From Streptomyces buecherae (GTDB taxonomy: Bacteria; Actinomycetota; Actinomycetes; Streptomycetales; Streptomycetaceae), in the NCBI RefSeq assembly GCF_014295035.1, contig NZ_CP060404.1:4682501-4746500 (forward strand): 64,000 bases of DNA, written 5' to 3'. The notes under the pieces are model-generated. The model had not been told where the DNA came from. It saw only the letters and a program-made list of their open reading frames with translations, and did no database searches. Made by a program: the position numbers and the translations under genes. This document shows, one piece after another, positions 18,302 to 26,558 of the stretch. Position 1 is the stretch's first letter; the number at the start of each line of letters is the position of its first letter.

Positions 18302-18779
18302 TCAGGTCACGGTGGCCTCCCCCTTTTCGGCGTCTGTGACTCGGATCGCGGCCAGGTGGGCGGCGGCTGCCCTGGCCAGGGTGAGGTGCCGGTACCAGGC
18401 GGGATAGTGCCGGACTTGGTGGTGGTTCAGGCCGGCCTCGTTCTTCGCAGCCTGGAAGCACTCCTCGATCGCCCAGCGTGCTCCGGCGGCGGACCGGACG
18501 ATCTCCGCCAGCGGGGTACTGGCGGGGGCGTGGGACAGGTAGTAGGCGCGTTCGCCGTCAGCCAGCGATCGCCGGAATACCGTCCGGGCACACCTCGCCG
18601 GCCTGCTCGGCCGGCGTCCAGCCGTTCCTACGCTCCAGCGGAGCCAGGAGACCGCGCAGATATTCACCCGCCCGTCTACGCGGTTCCGACCTGCGGAAAT
18701 ACCGGCCGATCCGGCCGTGCAGCGCATCCAGCCCGGCAGCCCGGCGGCGTACCTCGTCAACCGTGATGTCCCCGCCCAT
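18302..18779 (-). pseudogene. Internally deleted IS701-family transposase
   Basis: Minus strand. A frame from ATG 18779 gives the N-terminus of an IS701-type transposase ('LHGRIGRYFRRSEPRRRAGE', 'RRNGWTPAEQAGEVCPDG'). After about 18580 a different frame gives the C-terminus ('ERAYYLSHAPASTPLAEIV', 'RWAIEECFQAAKNEAGL', 'HYPAWYRHLTLARAA'), ending at 18302. The middle of a ~400-residue protein, including most of the catalytic core, is missing, so it cannot be active. The family is assigned from recalled motifs. Confidence 0.8.
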
Positions 18780-18832
18780 GACCAGCGCGACGACCAGCCG
18801 TATCACCGGTCACACCAACGGCGGCTGCCGTA

Positions 18833-19078
18833 CTAACCGGCCTGCTGACCGTGTTCCGACTCCGGAAAACGGAGCCCGTCGGCGTTGGCCGTCCACTCGA
18901 TACCGCCACCCACGGGACGGAGAAAGGCGACACGTTTTCCGTCGACTTCGGGGTCAAACAGGAGATCTTCCACGCTGTGAACCGATTGCAGCACCCCGAT
19001 CCGATCGGTGAACGGGTCGTACACGCGCTCACCCGGCTTCGGCCCGTGATATCCGGAGTCGGTCATTCTGATGGTCAT
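18833..19078 (-). CDS. Small conserved actinobacterial protein, function unknown
   Basis: 81 residues from ATG 19078, with a GAGG ribosome-binding site 5-6 nt upstream. It reads 'GYHGPKPGERVYDPFTDRIG' then an acidic and beta-rich stretch ending 'FPESEHGQQAG'. The composition is that of a real small cytoplasmic protein, and similar ~80-residue proteins sit near regulators in Streptomyces. No domain recognised. The stop lies 54 bp from the transposase remnant. Confidence 0.65.
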   Translation of the reverse strand: MTIRMTDSGYHGPKPGERVYDPFTDRIGVLQSVHSVEDLLFDPEVDGKRVAFLRPVGGGIEWTANADGLRFPESEHGQQAG

Positions 19079-19809
19079 GCGTCCTCTTTCGCATTCGCGT
19101 CGTGGTCGTAAGGAGGTTCGAGTAAGTTCGCGTATCGGGATCGTCACGGGGGTTCTATCCCCCGTTCGGAACAACGCCTCTCTAACGCCCGCTGAATTGC
19201 CAGGTGGAAACGCATCCGCAGAAACGCTTCTTGTGCGCTCACGCCGCTTTCGACCGATTCCGCGTACAGTCACCTGCCGCGCCCGCTGACCAGCCGCATC
19301 GGCCACGGGACACGGCCGGACAGGTGCCACCACGCCACCCGCCGCGGCGCTTTCTGGCGCCGTCAGGCACGAAACGTGGTCACCACCGTTCCCGACGCGT
19401 GAGATGCGCGCGCACTCGCGCTGAGCACGTGTCCAGGCGTTGCCACAACTCGCTCAGTGAAAGGCGCTGTTCGCTACCCGGCGGTAGTTTTTCGGCGGGG
19501 GCGGGAGCGGCCGGGTTTGCCGCGTTTCGGATTAACCGTGGAGGGCTTCCTGAACGTGACGACGTTCGTTGCGAACGTCTCTCACTGTGTGTGCCCCAAG
19601 CGTTGCGCTCCGATGTGCGGTAAGGCAGGTCTGGGCCTTCGCCAAGCCGTCTCATCAGCCAACGCGAATTGGGCGGTTGTTCCGGTGCGGGACGGCGAGG
19701 CCCGGGAGGGTCCGGGCTGTCGGTGGGGGAGGGCCGGAGCCCGGCTCGGTGTTGGCTCGTATGCGACGATCACCGCCACGGTCACCGACAGCGATTCTTC
19801 GGGGGGTCC
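19079..19809. other. Intergenic stretch upstream of the graspetide locus
   Basis: About 730 bp, less GC-rich than its surroundings, with no credible gene. It holds an inverted repeat at 19561-19579 and presumably the promoter of the graspetide operon. Confidence 0.5.
19561..19579. promoter_or_regulatory. Perfect 8-bp inverted repeat, operator candidate
   Basis: GACGTTCG - TTG - CGAACGTC, about 230 bp upstream of the first gene of the graspetide operon. The short loop and low flanking GC suit a protein-binding dyad better than a terminator. The regulator is unknown. Confidence 0.45.
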
Positions 19810-20142
19810 ATGCCGCAGCGTGACGAAGGCGGCGACGAGCCGGTCTTCAAGAGGAGCCAATGGGGCACGAACCGGTACGTCTACAACGCCAACAACCCCA
19901 TCGGCCTTGCGCTGATCATCATCAGTTGCGTCGTGTTCGTCGTCTTCATGTACCTGATACAGGCCCGAAAGGGCCCTTTCGAGCCACCGAAGCAGACGCC
20001 CTGGAGCCCGTCGATCAACGAGAACCCGACCTACTCCTGGGACGAGCACGACGAGCACGAGCACGACACCCCGACCGCTGACGCGACGCCGTCCGCTGGC
20101 CTGACGCCCTCCGGGGGCGAGTCGCCGAGCGCTGCGCGCTGA
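19810..20142 (+). CDS. Small single-pass membrane protein of the graspetide locus
   Basis: 110 residues from ATG 19810, preceded by a G-rich ribosome-binding region. A polar N-terminus (~35 residues) leads into one membrane helix ('IGLALIIISCVVFVVFMYLI') and a soluble tail rich in Asp/Glu/His ('DEHDEHEHDT') then Pro/Ser/Thr. It lies 100 bp upstream of the precursor peptide gene. Small membrane proteins are common next to such precursors and may aid export or anchoring, but no function has been shown to my knowledge. Confidence 0.7.
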   Translation: MPQRDEGGDEPVFKRSQWGTNRYVYNANNPIGLALIIISCVVFVVFMYLIQARKGPFEPPKQTPWSPSINENPTYSWDEHDEHEHDTPTADATPSAGLTPSGGESPSAAR

Positions 20143-20242
20143 GCGGGCGGGCTGGCGGCCGTTTTCCACAACGCGCCACGCATGTCGTAGCAGAGCGTTA
20201 CGGTGAGTGCTACTGAGCGTTGCCCGTGGCTAGGAGGTTCCC

Positions 20243-20506
20243 GTGCCAACACCTGGTTCTGCCGAGACCGCCGGATTCCGCCCTTGGGGGGTGCGGCGGA
20301 TGAGCCCGTACCCGTCGAGGGTGATGATGTCGTTCGCCTCGGTGCGGATCGACGCGCAGACACAGCTCGGAGTGTTCCGCGATGAGCGCGGGCAGGTCGT
20401 CGAGATGGGGAAGCACGGGACGAGTAAGGGCACCGAGACGCCCACCGCCACGAACCTCGACTCGCAGCCGGACCAGGGGCACGACCAAGACAGCGCTCAG
20501 GACTGA
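20243..20506 (+). CDS. tgmA: Graspetide (ATP-grasp-modified RiPP) precursor peptide
   Basis: 87 residues from GTG 20243, 5 nt after AGGAGG. It is made on the ribosome and then cross-linked by the neighbouring ATP-grasp ligase. The leader has the typical recognition segment 'RPWGVRRMSPYP' (residues 13-24). The C-terminal core is rich in Thr, Ser, Asp and Glu: 'TETPTATNLDSQPD' followed by a second acidic patch 'HDQDSAQD'. This suits ester or amide links between acidic side chains and Thr/Ser/Lys. The Asn/Asp residues are candidates for the aspartimide-forming methyltransferase encoded two genes on. The stop codon overlaps the ligase start (TGATG). No protease gene is seen, as is usual for this class. 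The final product is not known. Confidence 0.85.
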   Translation: MPTPGSAETAGFRPWGVRRMSPYPSRVMMSFASVRIDAQTQLGVFRDERGQVVEMGKHGTSKGTETPTATNLDSQPDQGHDQDSAQD

Positions 20507-21483
20507 TGGCCGCGACGGAGCCCAGGCCCGTCCTGGTGGCTACCGAGGCGGCCGACGTCACGGCGGACATGGTGATCGATCGGCTCAACCAGCGTGGTGT
20601 GCCCGTGGTCAGGTTCGATCCCGCCGACATGGCCGGCGGAGAGCTGACCGTCACAGCCCGGTTCGGCGCCGGCGATGCTCCGGTGACAGGGTGGCTACGT
20701 ACGCCATCGCGTCGCGTCGCCCTGGAGAACGCGCGATCGGTGTACTGGCGCCGCCCCGTCTGGCCCGCCTATGAGCACCTGGACGATGCTGACGCTCGGT
20801 TCGCCGCGGCGCAGACGCGCTTTGGACTGGGTGGCGTCCTGCATGCGCTGCAAGGGTGTCTGTGGCTGAACCACCCCCTGCGGAACCTGGCCGCGGACTA
20901 CAAGCCGCATCAACTCGCCGCCGCTCGACGGATGGGTCTCACGATCGCGCCCACGGTGGTGACCAACGACCCCGACGTGGCGAGAGAGTTCATCGAGGCG
21001 CACGGCCAGGTGGTCTACAAGACACTGCGATGGACCCCGTACGAGCGCGATGGCACGGCTATGACGAGTTGGGCCGATCTTGTCAGCGCTGACGAGGTGG
21101 ATGAGTCGATCCGCGCGGCCCCGCACCTCTTCCAGGCGCGGGTGGACAAGCAGGCTGATGTGCGGGTGCTCGTGGTCGGCCGACGAGTCTTCGCCGTACG
21201 GATCGACTCCGATCTGCTGGATTGGCGCAGGGACTACTCCGCGTTGTCCTACCGGGTCATCGATCTCCCCGTGACCCTGTCGGAGGCCCTGCTGGCCTAC
21301 CTGGAGCACTTCGGCCTCCCCTCGGGGAGCTTCGACATGGCTCTCGGGCGTGACGGCGCCTTCCACTGGCTGGAGCTGAATCCCAACGGCCAATGGGGCT
21401 TCCTGGAGGAGGGCACCGGCTTGGACATGGCCGGCGCCTTCGCGGACCTTCTCGTTCAGGGAGAACGCGATGACCCTGTTTGA
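20506..21483 (+). CDS. tgmB: ATP-grasp ribosomal peptide maturase (graspetide ligase)
   Basis: 325 residues. ATP-grasp ligase that activates Asp/Glu carboxylates of the precursor as acyl phosphates and joins them to Thr/Ser/Lys side chains. Visible features are the N-terminal pre-ATP-grasp fold with 'SVYWRRPVWPAY', the segment 'WLNHPLRNLAADYKPHQLAA', the ATP-binding 'QVVYKTLRWTPYE', and the C-terminal Mg/ATP site 'WLELNPNGQWGFLE'. These match the TgmB family as I know it. It overlaps the precursor stop by 1 nt and the methyltransferase by 14 nt, so the three genes are translationally coupled. Confidence 0.92.
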   Translation: MAATEPRPVLVATEAADVTADMVIDRLNQRGVPVVRFDPADMAGGELTVTARFGAGDAPVTGWLRTPSRRVALENARSVYWRRPVWPAYEHLDDADARFAAAQTRFGLGGVLHALQGCLWLNHPLRNLAADYKPHQLAAARRMGLTIAPTVVTNDPDVAREFIEAHGQVVYKTLRWTPYERDGTAMTSWADLVSADEVDESIRAAPHLFQARVDKQADVRVLVVGRRVFAVRIDSDLLDWRRDYSALSYRVIDLPVTLSEALLAYLEHFGLPSGSFDMALGRDGAFHWLELNPNGQWGFLEEGTGLDMAGAFADLLVQGERDDPV

Positions 21484-22684
21484 CACGGCGGGCGAACGTC
21501 GGGCGCTGGCCGCGCGGTTGGCGCGGTCCGGTGTCCTGTCGAGCTCGGAACTGCGCGCGGCGGTGGAGGACGTGCCGCGCGAAGCGTTCCTGCGACCGGG
21601 GGTCTTCCTGCCCGAGGGCGAGGGGCGCTGGCGACCCGTGGTCGCCGCGAGGACGGCGCCTGTGGAGTGGGCTGCCATCGCGTACAGCGACCGGTCGCTG
21701 GCCACCCAGCTCGACGGCCACCTGACCGCCGACCAGGTGGACGGATGGGTGCGAGGAACTCCCACCTCGTCCTCCACTGTGCCCGCGACCGTCGTGAGCA
21801 TGATCGAAGCCCTGGGGCTCACCGAGGGGCACACGGTGCTGGAGATCGGCACTGGCACCGGCTACTCGACGGCTCTGATGTGCCACTGCCTGGGGGAGGA
21901 CAGCGTCACCACCATCGAGGTCGATCCGCAGGTGGCGACCCGCGCGGACGACGCGCTCGAAGCGGCCGGCTACTCCACCTGGACCGTGACCGGCGACGGG
22001 CTCGTGGGCCACCCTCGGCGAGCACCGTACGACCGTGTCATCGCCACCTGCGCGGTCCGCCGCATCCCGTACACATGGATACGCCAAACCAGGGTTGGCG
22101 GTCGCATCCTGGCCACGATCGGCTCCTGGGCGTACGGCACCGGCCTGGCCGAGGTCACCGTGCACGGCGACGGCACCGCACGGGGACGGATAGTGGGCCG
22201 CTCCTCGTTCATGCAAGCCCGCTCGCAGGCCACTCCGACACACCTGGGGGACCTGGAGGCGCGGGCCGCGTACGCCGACACCGAACGCGCCACGCGGGTG
22301 TCGCCCGGCTTGCTGGAGGAGTGGATGCCGGCGTTCCTCGCCCAGCTCGCCGCCCCCGGCAGCCAGTTCGTCCACGGTGCCGACAGCACGGGCACGCCGG
22401 TGCTGTACCTGCTCGACAGCGAGCGTGAGTCCTTCGCCTCGTTTCGGGAAGGTGCCGGCGGGTGGGTGGTCAGACAGGGGGGTCCGGTGGCGTTGTGGGA
22501 CCGCGTCGAGGCCGCCTTGATCGCGTGGCGGGCCGCCGGTAGTCCCGACGTGGACTCGGTCCGGCTTCACATCACCGACCGCACGCACACGTACTGGATC
22601 GGTAGCGACGGGACCGGCGGCAGCCTGGTGGAGCCGCCGGGCGGCGCGGTTGATCCGCTGCGTTGGGAGGATCGGGTCGCCTGA
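21470..22684 (+). CDS. tgmC: PIMT-like O-methyltransferase of the graspetide system
   Basis: 404 residues. A protein L-isoaspartyl O-methyltransferase homologue: N-terminal 'RAAVEDVPREAFLRP', SAM-binding motif I 'VLEIGTGTGYSTAL' (about residues 123-136), and 'YDRVIATCAVRRIPYTWI' in the post-I region. A C-terminal extension of about 200 residues is absent from housekeeping PIMT and typical of the RiPP-associated enzymes. In characterised systems (fuscimiditide, amycolimiditide) such an enzyme methylates an Asp side chain of the cross-linked peptide, which then closes to a stable aspartimide. Its place at the end of this three-gene unit supports the same role here. Confidence 0.9.
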   Translation: MTLFDTAGERRALAARLARSGVLSSSELRAAVEDVPREAFLRPGVFLPEGEGRWRPVVAARTAPVEWAAIAYSDRSLATQLDGHLTADQVDGWVRGTPTSSSTVPATVVSMIEALGLTEGHTVLEIGTGTGYSTALMCHCLGEDSVTTIEVDPQVATRADDALEAAGYSTWTVTGDGLVGHPRRAPYDRVIATCAVRRIPYTWIRQTRVGGRILATIGSWAYGTGLAEVTVHGDGTARGRIVGRSSFMQARSQATPTHLGDLEARAAYADTERATRVSPGLLEEWMPAFLAQLAAPGSQFVHGADSTGTPVLYLLDSERESFASFREGAGGWVVRQGGPVALWDRVEAALIAWRAAGSPDVDSVRLHITDRTHTYWIGSDGTGGSLVEPPGGAVDPLRWEDRVA

Positions 22685-22857
22685 GGGCTGTGATCGTCGG
22701 CCGCGATGCGCGCGCCGATCCCGCAGCGCGTCGGGGGCGTCAGGAGGAGTAAGGGAAGCAGGAGGTACGTCGCGTAGGCGGGCTCGGGGCTGGTGGACTG
22801 GAGCCCGTGGGCGAAACTCGCTGGCGGGCTCGCGTGTGCGCGGCCGAACATGGCGGG

Positions 22858-23418
22858 ATGAGCGAGCGACCCGAGCGGTGGAGTCAGGCGTCCGTCTATC
22901 CCGACATGTGGGCGGACCCGGACGACGATCCGCGGAACAACGACGGCGTGAGCCCGGACGGGGAGCTGGCGACGCTGGCGGACTTCCTGTCGGGGTACCG
23001 CATGACCCTGCGGATGAAGTGCGAGGGTCTGGACGCGGAGCAGTTGGCCCGGCGGTCGGTTCCGCCGTCCACGATGTCGCTGCTCGGCCTGGTGCGGCAC
23101 CTCGCCGAGGACGAGCGGGACTGGCGGAACTGGATCAGCGAGGGCGAGCCGCTGCCGAAGCTGTACGGCAGGCGGGACGCGGACTTCGACGAGGCGGTCG
23201 CCGACCAGGCCCAGGTCGACGCGGCGTTCGCGGATCTGGAGCGCGAGCAGGCCGCGACCGATGCCGCGCTGGCCCGGCATCCGGACCTCGGCGAGCGGCT
23301 GGGGAAGGACGGGATCGCGGTGCGGGAGCTGCTGGTGCACCGGATCGAGGAGTACGCCCGGCACTGCGGCCACGCGGACCTGTTGCGCGAGTGCGTCGAC
23401 GGGCGGGTCGGCCAGTAG
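22858..23418 (+). CDS. DinB/DUF664 family putative metal-dependent protein
   Basis: 186 residues from ATG 22858 (MSERPERWSQ); a GTG at 22807 would add 17 residues without improving the ribosome-binding site. The four-helix-bundle DinB-like family is recognised by 'TLADFLSGYRMTLRMKCEG', 'STMSLLGLVRHLAEDERDW' and the C-terminal 'LLVHRIEEYARHCGHADLLR'. Three His in these segments (HLAEDE, HRIEEY, HCGHAD) are in positions to bind a divalent metal. Actinobacterial members include mycothiol- or bacillithiol-dependent transferases, but no specific substrate is evident. It stands alone. Confidence 0.85.
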   Translation: MSERPERWSQASVYPDMWADPDDDPRNNDGVSPDGELATLADFLSGYRMTLRMKCEGLDAEQLARRSVPPSTMSLLGLVRHLAEDERDWRNWISEGEPLPKLYGRRDADFDEAVADQAQVDAAFADLEREQAATDAALARHPDLGERLGKDGIAVRELLVHRIEEYARHCGHADLLRECVDGRVGQ

Positions 23419-23563
23419 CCCGGCGTGGGGGCGGGGCGCTTCGGCCCCGATGGCGTCGGCGTCCCACCCCGCAGGGAGCCCCGGCCCCGCCCCCGGCTCC
23501 GATGGTGATCGGCGTCCGCCCCCGCAGGGAGCCCCGGCCCCCGTCCCCGTCCCCGTCCCCGGA

Positions 23564-23654
23564 CCCGGGCTCGGCCCCCGGCCCCGCCCCCGGGCCCGGG
23601 CTCGGCCCCCGGACCCGCCCCCGGGCCCGGGCTCGGCCCCCGGACCCGCCGCCG
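23564..23654. repeat. 31-bp GC-rich tandem repeat, three copies
   Basis: Units beginning CCCGGGCTCGGCCCCCGG at 23564, 23595 and 23626, differing at one or two positions. The array ends directly at the ECF41-type promoter (23655). Confidence 0.85.
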
Positions 23655-23681
23655 TGTCACAGGCGGCGATGCTGTCTCGTC
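23655..23681 (+). promoter_or_regulatory. ECF41-type promoter (TGTCACA-N16-CGTC)
   Basis: TGTCACA at 23655-23661 and CGTC at 23678-23681, separated by exactly 16 nt, match the published ECF41 consensus. The site lies 41 bp upstream of the AhpD-like gene, whose downstream neighbour encodes the ECF41 sigma factor. Confidence 0.8.
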
Positions 23682-23722
23682 CCAGGGTGTGTAAGCCACC
23701 GACGAGCACGGAGGAGCACACC

Positions 23723-24241
23723 ATGGACGCGCGACTGAACTACCTGGCCGCCCCGAGCGCCGGCAAGGCGATCAAGCACTTCATGGCGGCGGGGAAGGCG
23801 CTCAAGGAGTCGTCGTTGCCGGCCGTGACGCAGGAGCTGGTGGCGTTGCGGGTGAGCCAGATCAACGGCTGTGCGGCCTGCATCGACATGCACACCAAGG
23901 AGGCCGCCGCGGCCGGTGAGACGGCGGTGCGGCTGCATCTGGTGACGGCGTGGCGGGAGGCCACGGTCTTCACCGAGGCCGAGCGCGCGGCGCTGGAGCT
24001 GGCGGAGCAGGGGACCCGGGTGGCGGACGCGGGCACCGGGGTCAGCGACGAGGTGTGGGCGCGGGCCGCCAAGCACTACGACGAGGACCAGCTCACCGCC
24101 CTGGTGATGCTGGTGGCCTTCATGAACACCACGAACCGGCTGAACATCATCGCCCAGCAGCCGGCCGGCGCCTACGAGGTCGGCCTCGCCGACCGCATCA
24201 AGGCCGACCTGGCCCGGGGCGAGACGCCCAGCGCTCCGTAG
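23723..24241 (+). CDS. AhpD-like carboxymuconolactone decarboxylase family protein
   Basis: 172 residues from ATG 23723, 7 nt after GGAGG. The AhpD core carries the redox CxxC followed by His ('NGCAACIDMHTKEA') and the preceding 'LVALRVSQI'. Such proteins act as alkylhydroperoxidase or peroxiredoxin reductants. It is the typical partner gene of ECF41 sigma factors (the C in the 'COE' set: carboxymuconolactone decarboxylase, oxidoreductase, epimerase) and is preceded by an exact ECF41 promoter. It is therefore very likely the direct target of the sigma factor encoded 124 bp downstream. Confidence 0.92.
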   Translation: MDARLNYLAAPSAGKAIKHFMAAGKALKESSLPAVTQELVALRVSQINGCAACIDMHTKEAAAAGETAVRLHLVTAWREATVFTEAERAALELAEQGTRVADAGTGVSDEVWARAAKHYDEDQLTALVMLVAFMNTTNRLNIIAQQPAGAYEVGLADRIKADLARGETPSAP

Positions 24242-24365
24242 GGCCGTACGACACGACCAGCCCGTACGACAGGCCGCGGCGGCCCGCCCGCCGTACGGTC
24301 GCCATGACGTACCCGCCCGTGTCGCGCGCCACGGGCGGGTCGGAGCAGGTGAAGGGGAAGGTGGA

Positions 24366-25289
24366 GTGGACAAGGTCGAGGAGTTCGAGGAGCTGCGACC
24401 GCTGCTCTTCTCGATCGCGTACCGGATTCTGGGCAGCGTGAGCGAGGCCGAGGACGCCGTGCAGGAGGCGTGGTTGCGCTTCGACGGCTCGCCGACCGTG
24501 CCCGCGTCGGCCAAGGCGTTCCTGTCCACCACGGTGACCCGCATCGCGATCGACGTGCTGCGCTCGGCGCGGGTGCGACGGGAGGAGTACGTAGGGCCGT
24601 GGTTCCCCGAGCCGCTGCTGAACGACCCGTACCAGGACCCGGAGCGCTCGGCCGAGTTGTCGGACTCGGTGTCGATGGCGGCGCTGCTGTTGTTGGAGCG
24701 GCTGAGCCCGTTGGAGCGGTCGGTGTTCGTGTTGCGGGAGGTGTTCGCCTTCGGGTTCGCCGACATCGCCGCGGCGGTGGGGCGTTCGGAGTCGGCGTGC
24801 CGGCAACTGCTCGTACGGGCGCGGCGGCACATGGCGGCCGGGCGGCCACGGTTCGCCGCGGACCGGCGGGAGCGGCAGGAGTTGGCCACCCGGTTCTTCG
24901 ACGCCCTGCGCGGGGGTGACGTCGCCGGGCTGCGGGACCTGCTCGCCGCCGACGTGCAGATGGTCGGCGACGGCGGTGGCAAGGCCCCGCAGCTCGCCCG
25001 GGCGGTGGCCGGCGCCGACAACGTGGCCCGGCTGTTGGGTTCGGTCATGCCGCTGCTGGCCCGGGTCGAGGTGACGTTCGAGCCGCGCGAACTCAACGGC
25101 CAGCCCGGCGCCATCTTCCGGGACCGGGACGGCAGGGTCCTCAACACGCTCGCGCTCGACGTACGGGACGGGCAGGTGCAGGCCATCCGCTCGGTGGTCA
25201 ACCCCGACAAGCTGGCCCACCTCGGGCCGGTGGCGGACGTCTGGGCCATCGACGACCAGGTCAGGCGGGTGCGGCGGGGGAGGGCCTGA
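24366..25289 (+). CDS. ECF41-family RNA polymerase sigma factor
   Basis: 307 residues from GTG 24366. Region 2 ('RPLLFSIAYRILGSVSEAED', 'VQEAWLRF') and region 4 ('LSPLERSVFVLREVFAFGF', 'SACRQLLVRARRHM') are followed by a SnoaL/NTF2-like C-terminal domain (about residues 175-290), the mark of ECF41/SigJ-type factors. In studied members that extension regulates activity in place of a separate anti-sigma factor, and none is encoded here. 'DGGGKAPQLARAVAGADNVA' and 'VVNPDKLAHL' fit the conserved DGGGK and NPDKL motifs recalled for the extension. It shares an operon with the AhpD-like gene and probably regulates itself through the promoter at 23655. Confidence 0.92.
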   Translation: MDKVEEFEELRPLLFSIAYRILGSVSEAEDAVQEAWLRFDGSPTVPASAKAFLSTTVTRIAIDVLRSARVRREEYVGPWFPEPLLNDPYQDPERSAELSDSVSMAALLLLERLSPLERSVFVLREVFAFGFADIAAAVGRSESACRQLLVRARRHMAAGRPRFAADRRERQELATRFFDALRGGDVAGLRDLLAADVQMVGDGGGKAPQLARAVAGADNVARLLGSVMPLLARVEVTFEPRELNGQPGAIFRDRDGRVLNTLALDVRDGQVQAIRSVVNPDKLAHLGPVADVWAIDDQVRRVRRGRA

Positions 25290-25530
25290 CGCCCGGTGGT
25301 CCCGGATGGTCCCCGGTGGCGCCCTGGCGGTGCCTGGTGGTGTCTGGTGGTGTCTGGTGGTCCCGGATGGTCTCGGGTGACGCGTGCGGCGAGTGGGCCG
25401 GGCTCCCGTTCGCTCCCAGGCGGGTCGTGGGACGGCGCCGACCGGAGCGGGTGCGCCGCACCAGCCGGAGCGGGTGCGCGGCCCCGGCCGGCCGGTCGCG
25501 CGGCCGGGGAGCGACTGGTCGTACGGCCGG

Positions 25531-26463
25531 TCAGGCGGCGTCGGCGGGGGCGCGGAAGTAGTGGCCCTGGTCGAGTTGTTCGAGCAGGCCGGGGTGGGTC
25601 GGCTGCCAGCCGAGGAGTTCGCGGGTCAGGGCGCTGGAGGCGGGGGAGTCCAGGCCGAGGAAGGGGCTCAGCCAGGAGAAGTGCTCGGCCGCGGCGTCGG
25701 AGGCCACGGGGGCCACCGAGGTCACCGGCAGGTCGAGGTGGCGGCCGATCGTCTCGGCGATGGCGCGGATCGGGACGCCCTCCTCGGCGACGCCGTGCAG
25801 CACCGCGCCGGCCGGGGCCCGCTCGACCGCGAGGTGGAACAGGCGTGCCACGTCGACGCGGTGCGCGGCGGGCCAGCGCTGGGAGCCGTCGCCGAGGTAG
25901 CCGGATACGCCCGTGGCGCGGGCGGTGGCGATCAGGGCGGCCAGCAGGCCGGGGTCGCCGTCGCCGTGGCAGGTGGTGGCGAGCCGGACCACGCTCGCCC
26001 GCACGCCTCGGTCGGCGAGTTCGAGCGCGGCGCGGGCGGTGGCCGACCGGTGGGCGAGCGGCGAGTCGCCGCTGGCGGGCGGGGTGGCCTCGGTCAGCAC
26101 CGGCTCGGGTGCGAGGCCGGCCAGGCCGCTGGCGAGGACGAACGGCCGGTCGGAGTGGGCGAGCGCGTCGCCGAAGGCGTCGACGGCGCGGCGGTCGGCC
26201 GCGACGGCGCCCGGGTAGTCGCCGGCGAAGGCGGTGTCGTGCTTGAACGCGAGGTGGATCACGCCGTCCGCCCCGTCCGCCGCGTTCCGCAACACGTCGA
26301 GGTCGTCCAGGGTGCCGCGGACGACGTCGACGCCGGCCGCGCCGAGCGCGGCGGCGGAGGCGTCGGAGCGGGCGAGCCCGGTGACCTGGTGCCCCGCGGC
26401 GAGGAGTTCGGGGACGAGGGCGGAACCGATCCAACCGGACGCGCCGGTCACGAAGATGCGCAT
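25531..26463 (-). CDS. NAD(P)-dependent epimerase/dehydratase-like SDR protein
   Basis: 310 residues from ATG 26463. An extended SDR with the N-terminal dinucleotide fold 'MRIFVTGASGWIGSALVPEL', consistent with GxxGxxG binding of NAD(P). The usual YxxxK pair is not evident; 'LAHRSATARAALE' occupies that region, so the catalytic Tyr may be lost as in atypical SDRs. It converges on the ECF41 operon and diverges from a TetR gene, with paired operators between them. Epimerase-like proteins are the E of the COE genes linked to ECF41 factors, but here the TetR gene is the more likely controller. Confidence 0.88.
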   Translation of the reverse strand: MRIFVTGASGWIGSALVPELLAAGHQVTGLARSDASAAALGAAGVDVVRGTLDDLDVLRNAADGADGVIHLAFKHDTAFAGDYPGAVAADRRAVDAFGDALAHSDRPFVLASGLAGLAPEPVLTEATPPASGDSPLAHRSATARAALELADRGVRASVVRLATTCHGDGDPGLLAALIATARATGVSGYLGDGSQRWPAAHRVDVARLFHLAVERAPAGAVLHGVAEEGVPIRAIAETIGRHLDLPVTSVAPVASDAAAEHFSWLSPFLGLDSPASSALTRELLGWQPTHPGLLEQLDQGHYFRAPADAA

Positions 26464-26490
26464 GGCAAGAACCCCAGACGTTGAGTGGCG

Positions 26491-26533
26491 ACTGATGTCA
26501 GTCAGTGTCATCAACGTAGCACCTGATGTCAGG
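26491..26533. promoter_or_regulatory. Paired TetR-type operators between divergent genes
   Basis: Two related 12-bp dyads: ACTGATGTCAGT (26491-26502) and CCTGATGTCAGG (26522-26533), 31 bp apart centre to centre (three helical turns), between the epimerase start (26463) and the TetR start (26559). They share the core CTGATGTCAG. Confidence 0.65.
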
Positions 26534-26558
26534 GACTGTCGTCGCGTAGGATCGGCCC

